A stretch of DNA of 64,000 bases, taken from positions 124,001-188,000 of the forward strand of contig CAXBDK010000002.1 of NCBI GenBank assembly GCA_963974715.1, written 5' to 3'. The translations under genes and the position numbers were made by a program. The stretch is from Sediminicola sp963974715 (GTDB lineage Bacteria; Bacteroidota; Bacteroidia; Flavobacteriales; Flavobacteriaceae). Below the pieces are notes generated by a model. It had not been told where the DNA came from, searched no databases, and worked only from the letters and a program-made list of their open reading frames with translations. Below, in pieces: positions 59,976 through 64,000 of this stretch; the first letter of the stretch is position 1; every line of letters starts with the position of its first letter.

Positions 59976-60278
59976 ATGAAAAAGGTATTATTGGTAGCAG
60001 CATTATCATTGGGAAGTTTAACGGCATTCGCTCAAGAGACCCCAACAACGGAAGTAACAGGAACTGAAGTAACAGCCACACAGGACGGATTCACCGAAAT
60101 TGCAGCTGATGAAGTTCCTAGTGTAATCACCGATGCCCTAAGTTCTGCACACGCTGGAGCGTCCTTGGACAAGGCAGCCAAAAATGAGGATGGTATCTTC
60201 AAATTGGAAGTGACCAAGGAAGATGGTTCAACAGCTACACTTTATGCAGATTCTGAAGGGAACTGGATCGATATGTAA
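59976..60278 (+). CDS. Small exported PepSY-like protein (paralog C)
   Basis: The 100-residue product has signal peptide KKVLLVAALSLGSLTAFAQ, a Thr/Glu-rich linker (residues 20-37) and the PepSY-like domain GFTEIAADEVPSVITDALSS, GIFKLEVTKEDGSTATLYADSEGNWIDM. It is very close to the next gene (same signal peptide almost residue for residue, AHAGA motif in both), which points to a recent tandem duplication that included the terminator. Own promoter, own terminator. Confidence 0.83.
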   Translation: MKKVLLVAALSLGSLTAFAQETPTTEVTGTEVTATQDGFTEIAADEVPSVITDALSSAHAGASLDKAAKNEDGIFKLEVTKEDGSTATLYADSEGNWIDM

Positions 60279-60318
60279 TACATATTTGGAATTAGTTTTT
60301 GGTTAGTTTGGAAAAAAG

Positions 60319-60347
60319 AGGGCCGCAGAAATGCGGTCCTTTTTTTT
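60319..60347 (+). terminator. Terminator after paralog C
   Basis: AGGGCCGC / GCGGTCCT stem (one G-T pair), loop AGAAAT, then a long T-run. The loop matches that after paralog D. Confidence 0.85.
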
Positions 60348-60423
60348 ATGAAGTTTTACGGGTCGAAACAAAGGACTACCCAAGGGATCGGTATATGGTC
60401 CGGGAGGAGCTGTGTAGGTTTTA

Positions 60424-60459
60424 TACAAAAAGGGAAGCGGTTATACCCATAATTACACG
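60424..60459 (+). promoter_or_regulatory. Candidate activator repeats before paralog D
   Basis: TACAAA (60424), TACCCA (60444) and TACACG (60454) are in 10-base register; the last ends 86 bp before the -24 element. Confidence 0.5.
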
Positions 60460-60544
60460 ACCGCAAAAAGGTGAAATTTTAAAATTATATTATAATTATC
60501 AGTGTAACAGTATATTATCTTTTAATTTATCCAATTTTCATTTT

Positions 60545-60560
60545 TGGTATCATTATTTCA
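60545..60560 (+). promoter_or_regulatory. Sigma-54-like -24/-12 promoter before paralog D
   Basis: TGGTAT CATTA TTTCA at the right spacing; the -24 element is the most degenerate of the five. Leader about 45 bases. Confidence 0.5.
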
Positions 60561-60615
60561 ATATACTTATCAGAGAACAATACAAAAAATCAGTTCAATA
60601 ATTAAATTTATAATC

Positions 60616-60921
60616 ATGAAAAAGGTATTATTAGTAGCAGCATTATCATTGGGAAGTCTATCGGCTTTTGCCCAGCAAACAGAAACCACTGCAACAGAAG
60701 TTACGGAAGTAACCACTGCCCAAGAAGAATTTACGGAAATTTCCGCTGAGGAAGTTCCCAATGCGGTAAAAGAGGCTCTTGGAAGTGCACATGCCGGTGC
60801 GGCCCTGAACAAAGCTTCAGTTAGTGAAGAAGGAATCTATAAATTGGAAGTTACAAAAGAAGATGGAACTGCTGTAACAGTTTATGCAGATGCAGAAGGT
60901 AACTTTATCGATAAGCAATAA
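60616..60921 (+). CDS. Small exported PepSY-like protein (paralog D)
   Basis: The 101-residue product has signal peptide KKVLLVAALSLGSLSAFAQ, a Thr/Glu-rich linker and the PepSY-like domain EFTEISAEEVPNAVKEALGS, GIYKLEVTKEDGTAVTVYADAEGNFIDKQ. ATG 60616 starts the signal peptide; the frame opens at 60544 across the promoter. Twin of paralog C. Confidence 0.83.
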   Translation: MKKVLLVAALSLGSLSAFAQQTETTATEVTEVTTAQEEFTEISAEEVPNAVKEALGSAHAGAALNKASVSEEGIYKLEVTKEDGTAVTVYADAEGNFIDKQ

Positions 60922-60952
60922 GGTTCGACCTTAATTTCAAAGTTGTTAGATG

Positions 60953-60978
60953 AAAAGGCCACAGAAATGTGGCCTTTT
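60953..60978 (+). terminator. Terminator after paralog D
   Basis: AAAAGGCCACA / TGTGGCCTTTT, 11-bp stem with GAAA loop, then TCTATTTTTG. Confidence 0.8.
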
Positions 60979-61277
60979 CTATTTTTGCTATTGTATGATT
61001 TCAGGCGTTGCATGGCAGTCTTAAATACCCATAAGTTTTAATGGCATAAGTCCACATTAAATGCGTTTTGTTCCCCCGAAGCCCTGCGTCGTTCGGGATA
61101 ATGTTTCTTCCTTTGAATATTTTCATGGGCTTGCCCCGAGATGGTTTAGTAGGTCTATGCACCGGACCATTCTTTATTTAAAGTAAACCCACCTTCGGGA
61201 CAACCTGAAAATTATGCCATAATCCATCCTTTTAAAGGGGAAAGACTGTGTAAAGAGGTTGCCTACCTCCACGTGCA
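60979..61277. other. Gene-free stretch between paralogs D and E
   Basis: About 300 bases with no plausible gene. It contains an inverted repeat CCCGAA (61075-61080) / TTCGGG (61092-61097) and GC-rich fragments unlike the AT-rich promoter regions around it. It may be the trace of a degraded gene or element. Confidence 0.4.
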
Positions 61278-61293
61278 TACACAAAAATACACA
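61278..61293 (+). promoter_or_regulatory. Candidate activator repeats before paralog E
   Basis: TACACA AAAA TACACA (61278-61293), preceded 10 bases upstream by the partial repeat TCCACG. The last repeat ends 91 bp before the -24 element. Confidence 0.6.
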
Positions 61294-61383
61294 TTTTATG
61301 CTCCTAGGTTTTTTTTAAAGGAATTTATATAAATAACTGTAAATCAATATAATATGATTATAATGAAATTTTTTTGGGTATTC

Positions 61384-61399
61384 TGGCACTATTCTTTCA
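61384..61399 (+). promoter_or_regulatory. Sigma-54-like -24/-12 promoter before paralog E
   Basis: TGGCAC TATTC TTTCA; predicted start near 61410 and leader about 23 bases. Confidence 0.65.
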
Positions 61400-61432
61400 T
61401 TATTACGTCATATAATATTTAAAACAAAATTT

Positions 61433-61741
61433 ATGGTAAAGATTTTTTTAGTGGCAATACTGGCAATGGGAAGTTTGACGGCCTGTGCCCAAGAAGTGAA
61501 AGCTGAAAAAAGGGATAGGGATAATGCCTCCGCCACAAATGAGCAAGAGGGATTCAGTGAAATTAAGACGACAGAACTTCCAAAAGCGATCACCGCCGCA
61601 ATTTCAAAGAATTATCCCACTGCCAGGATAAGCAAAGCCCAAGTGAATGAAGCGGAACAGTATAAATTGGAAGTTTCCTTAGAAGATGGAACAAAGGGCT
61701 TACTGTACGCCGATAACAAAGGCAACTGGATAGATATGTAG
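61433..61741 (+). CDS. Small exported PepSY-like protein (paralog E)
   Basis: The 102-residue product has signal peptide VKIFLVAILAMGSLTACAQ; LTAC could also be a lipobox, making this copy a lipoprotein. A charged linker rich in Lys, Glu, Asp and Asn follows, then the PepSY-like domain GFSEIKTTELPKAITAAIS, NYPTARISKAQVNEAEQYKLEVSLEDGTKGLLYADNKGNWIDM. It is closest to the copy at 16405. It has its own promoter and terminator and lies just before the NtrC-type regulator. Confidence 0.83.
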   Translation: MVKIFLVAILAMGSLTACAQEVKAEKRDRDNASATNEQEGFSEIKTTELPKAITAAISKNYPTARISKAQVNEAEQYKLEVSLEDGTKGLLYADNKGNWIDM

Positions 61742-61782
61742 GTAAAACTTGAGTTATTTGTTTTGCATCAAGTTGGTTTGGT

Positions 61783-61816
61783 AGAGGGGGGCCGTTTTAT
61801 ACGGTCCCTCTTTTTA
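61783..61816 (+). terminator. Terminator after paralog E
   Basis: AGAGGG(GG)GCCGT pairs with ACGGTCCCTCT with a small bulge, followed by TTTTT. Confidence 0.7.
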
Positions 61817-61966
61817 TTTCTGGAACTTGAACACGTAACTTCAACCAAAAAATTGCACGGCCAAAATAAATTCAGATTTTGTCTGTGTTATTTTTTTATG
61901 ATAAAATTAAAAAACAACTGACTTACTTGTAGTATTTTTACGGGCATACCTTTAATCGTACTTATA

Positions 61967-63346
61967 ATGTCCAAACTCTTGATCATTGAGGATGACGCTT
62001 CTTTCTGTCAAATGCTTCAAAAATTTCTCAGTAAAAAGGGATATGATGTGGAAACCAGTTTTTCAGCATCGGAAGCAAAGATCAGGTTAAAGGAAACAGG
62101 TTTTGATCTGGTACTTACCGATCTGCGCCTCCCCAATTATGATGGATTGACACTGCTCTCTGAAATAAAGGAAAACAATCCCAAGATTCCTGTCGTTGTA
62201 ATGACTGGATATGCGGAGGTGGGCACTGCTGTCAATGCTATGAAAAAGGGGGCCTATGATTATATCTCCAAACCTTTTACCCCGGATGAGATCGTCATGG
62301 TCATTCAAAATGCACTAAAGGACCAACTGGGAAATGTACCTTCGGAAGAGGTTTTTTCCAAAGGGAACACGGAGCCAAAGAAATCGAAACGCAACCTGGA
62401 AACATCTGTACCTGTAAAGGGAGTTGTACGGGGAATAAGCGAAGCTTCTGAAAAATTGAACGAATATATCAAACTGGTGGCCCCTACAGATATGTCTATC
62501 TTGATTACCGGAGAAAGTGGAACTGGAAAGGAAGTGACTGCCAAGGCCATTCATGATCAAAGCAAGAGGAAGGATTTTAATTTTGCGGCAGTGGACTGTG
62601 GTGCCATCCCAAAGGAACTCGCCACAAGTGAATTTTTTGGACATGTGAAGGGTAGTTTTACCGGTGCGATAGAAGATAAGATAGGACATTTCGAATCTGC
62701 CAATGGGGGCACCCTTTTCCTCGATGAAATAGGGAACCTGTCGTACGAAAACCAGATCCAATTGTTACGGGCATTACAGGAGCGGAAAATAAAGAGAGTG
62801 GGAAGTACAAAGGAAATCCAAGTTGATGTGCGTATCATTACCGCCACCAATGAAGATCTATTGGAGGCGATAGAAAAAGGTACTTTTAGGGAAGATCTTT
62901 ACCATAGGCTCAATGAGTTTTCCATACAGATCCCCTCTTTGGAGGACCGCTTTGAGGACTTAATGCTCTTTGCGGGCCATTTTCTTGACAAGGCCAACAT
63001 TTCCTTGGATAAAAATGTAACTTCCTTTTCTCCCGAAGTAATTCAGGCCTTCCAAGAGTATCACTGGCCCGGAAATCTTAGGGAACTACAGAATGTGATA
63101 AAAAGGGCAGTGCTATTAACCGTGGGAGAACAGGTCGAGATAAGTGTACTGCCCAAGGAGGTGACCCTGAAAAAGGAACGGCCCCTTGCAGTGGAAACAA
63201 ATTTCTCAAAGGAGGAATTTGAAAAGGAGCAGATTATCAAAGCCCTTAAGAAGACCAATTTCAACAAGTCCAAAGCAGCGAAACTATTACAGGTTACCCG
63301 AAAAACGCTCTATAATAGGATCAATCATTACGATCTTGACCTGTGA
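61967..63346 (+). CDS. NtrC-type sigma-54-dependent response regulator
   Basis: The 459-residue protein has a receiver domain (phosphoacceptor Asp52 in LVLTDLRLPN; Lys in SKPF near 102), an AAA+ domain with Walker A GESGTGKE (182-188), the sigma-54 contact loop GSFTGA (229-234), Walker B GTLFLDE (248-254) and sensor ITATNEDLL, and a C-terminal Fis-type helix-turn-helix NKSKAAKLLQVTRKTLYNRINHYDL (about 428-455). All parts for an activator of sigma-54 RNA polymerase are present. It is next to the cluster of genes with sigma-54-like promoters. No sigma-54-like promoter was found for the regulator itself. It converges with a hybrid kinase. Confidence 0.95.
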   Translation: MSKLLIIEDDASFCQMLQKFLSKKGYDVETSFSASEAKIRLKETGFDLVLTDLRLPNYDGLTLLSEIKENNPKIPVVVMTGYAEVGTAVNAMKKGAYDYISKPFTPDEIVMVIQNALKDQLGNVPSEEVFSKGNTEPKKSKRNLETSVPVKGVVRGISEASEKLNEYIKLVAPTDMSILITGESGTGKEVTAKAIHDQSKRKDFNFAAVDCGAIPKELATSEFFGHVKGSFTGAIEDKIGHFESANGGTLFLDEIGNLSYENQIQLLRALQERKIKRVGSTKEIQVDVRIITATNEDLLEAIEKGTFREDLYHRLNEFSIQIPSLEDRFEDLMLFAGHFLDKANISLDKNVTSFSPEVIQAFQEYHWPGNLRELQNVIKRAVLLTVGEQVEISVLPKEVTLKKERPLAVETNFSKEEFEKEQIIKALKKTNFNKSKAAKLLQVTRKTLYNRINHYDLDL

Positions 63347-64000
63347 TCGGAGACTGTTGCAGATAGGACCGGATCGCCAATAGCATTACCGTAACATGGT
63401 TCCTTAAAGTGCCATAGGTTTTATTCAGTTCCTTGATCGCCATTGCGCTGGCCGGCAAAATCTCCAGACCTTCCAACAGAGGGACTATTTCCATGGCCTT
63501 TAATTGGCGGAACATGGGCAGCATCCTGTGAGCAATTGAATTTATCTGCGGATGGTCCATTGAATTGATCGCTACTTTCAAAAGTTCCATATTGCGTTCG
63601 GTATCCCCCATAAAAGTGTGCAGCACCTCTCCCATGGCTTCACTATTATCGCCCAAGAAGGTACCTATAACGTCCAAACTGAAGAGTTGCGAACCGGAAC
63701 TTGGTTTAGGTTGTGGGGCGGTTCCTTCCATTTTAGCGACCACCTTTGGAAAAAGTTGGGCTAGGATTTCCACCAGCGTATCCTTTGTAAATGGTTTCTG
63801 TAGCACCCCTTCAAATCCGGCATCTTCATACACTTTTTTTTCCAGGTCCCTTCTTCCCGTCATGGCCACAATGGGCTGTCCCTTATAATGGTCAAAAGAC
63901 TGTTTTCTAAGATTTTCCAAGACCTCGAACCCAGTTATATTGGGCATCTGTATATCGGTAAGTACCACATCGTATCGAATCTCGGCATCGTGTTCTATAT
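63321..64000 (-). CDS. Hybrid sensor kinase, C-terminal receiver and HPt part (cut by window end)
   Basis: The frame is open to the last base and continues outside the window. The visible 226 residues contain a receiver domain with the phosphoacceptor in YDVVLTDIQMPN and the lysine region VLQKPFTKDTL, a linker of about 20 residues, and a histidine phosphotransfer (HPt) helix bundle with the site NSIAHRMLPMFRQLKA. The first part, presumably sensor and kinase domains, is missing. It converges with the NtrC-type regulator with a 26-base overlap, and an HK-receiver-HPt relay to that regulator is plausible but not shown. Confidence 0.85.
   Translation of the reverse strand, partial: IEHDAEIRYDVVLTDIQMPNITGFEVLENLRKQSFDHYKGQPIVAMTGRRDLEKKVYEDAGFEGVLQKPFTKDTLVEILAQLFPKVVAKMEGTAPQPKPSSGSQLFSLDVIGTFLGDNSEAMGEVLHTFMGDTERNMELLKVAINSMDHPQINSIAHRMLPMFRQLKAMEIVPLLEGLEILPASAMAIKELNKTYGTLRNHVTVMLLAIRSYLQQSPITGQDRND

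Noticed and set aside
61900..61966. Sigma-54-like promoter for the regulator itself
   Set aside because: No GG-N10-xC match of the family type in the upstream region; the activator appears to be expressed another way.

Overview
The window looks like chromosomal DNA of a gliding, aerobic marine-type member of the Flavobacteriaceae (Bacteroidota). The evidence is gldE and gldD, a PorP/SprF partner with a type-B type IX secretion (T9SS) cargo, TonB receptors with carboxypeptidase-regulatory N-domains, the atpDC split from the rest of the ATP synthase, promoters of the TTG-N(17-23)-TAnnTTTG form, and almost no Shine-Dalgarno sequences. Several genes start with TTG. The genus cannot be fixed from this sequence. 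No rRNA, tRNA, CRISPR array, prophage or insertion sequence was seen.

Layout. 1-16.3 kb: radA; a minus-strand run panC-panD-flippase-like protein-esterase-like lipid/ester hydrolase; a shortened glycogen-synthase-like protein and a DUF4270 lipoprotein; glmS; a TonB receptor paired with an SGNH-hydrolase lipoprotein; atpD-atpC. 16.4-19.3 kb: a small secreted PepSY-like protein, an acetyltransferase and an M61 protease. 19.4-27 kb: biotin genes bioF, bioD, bioA, a ketosynthase and bioB, interrupted by an inverted GT39 glycosyltransferase, followed by a JmjC/cupin-like oxygenase. 28-34.8 kb: recX, RNase G/E, a 29-residue basic protein, HU, mutY, ssb, gldE, gldD. 35-40.2 kb: a paired M16 protease (one active, one inactive subunit), DUF4199, and L21 (with a C-terminal fusion) plus L27. 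40.5-46.2 kb: a phytate-type locus made of a TPR/HTH membrane regulator, TonB receptor and beta-propeller phytase. 46.4-52 kb: a T9SS type-B cargo, SprF-like protein and OmpA protein. 52-59.2 kb: DUF3332 lipoprotein, SDR reductase, ahcY, a phosphopantetheinyl transferase and a vitamin-salvage operon (YkoF-like, PnuC, NadR-like kinase, DUF4301).

The most unusual part is 59.2-64 kb. Four tandem genes for small exported PepSY-like proteins (about 100 residues each) lie directly before an NtrC-type sigma-54 activator, which is convergent with the tail of a hybrid histidine kinase. All four, and a fifth paralog 43 kb away at 16.4 kb, carry the same promoter-like element TGGCAY-N5-TTTCAW at the -24/-12 spacing of sigma-54, 23-45 bases (predicted transcript start to ATG) before the gene. 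In four of the five cases, direct repeats of TACACA-like hexamers with a 10-bp period end 86-91 bp upstream of the -24 element, where enhancer sites for such an activator would be expected. I read this as a compact sigma-54 regulon for exported small proteins, reconstructed from sequence only.
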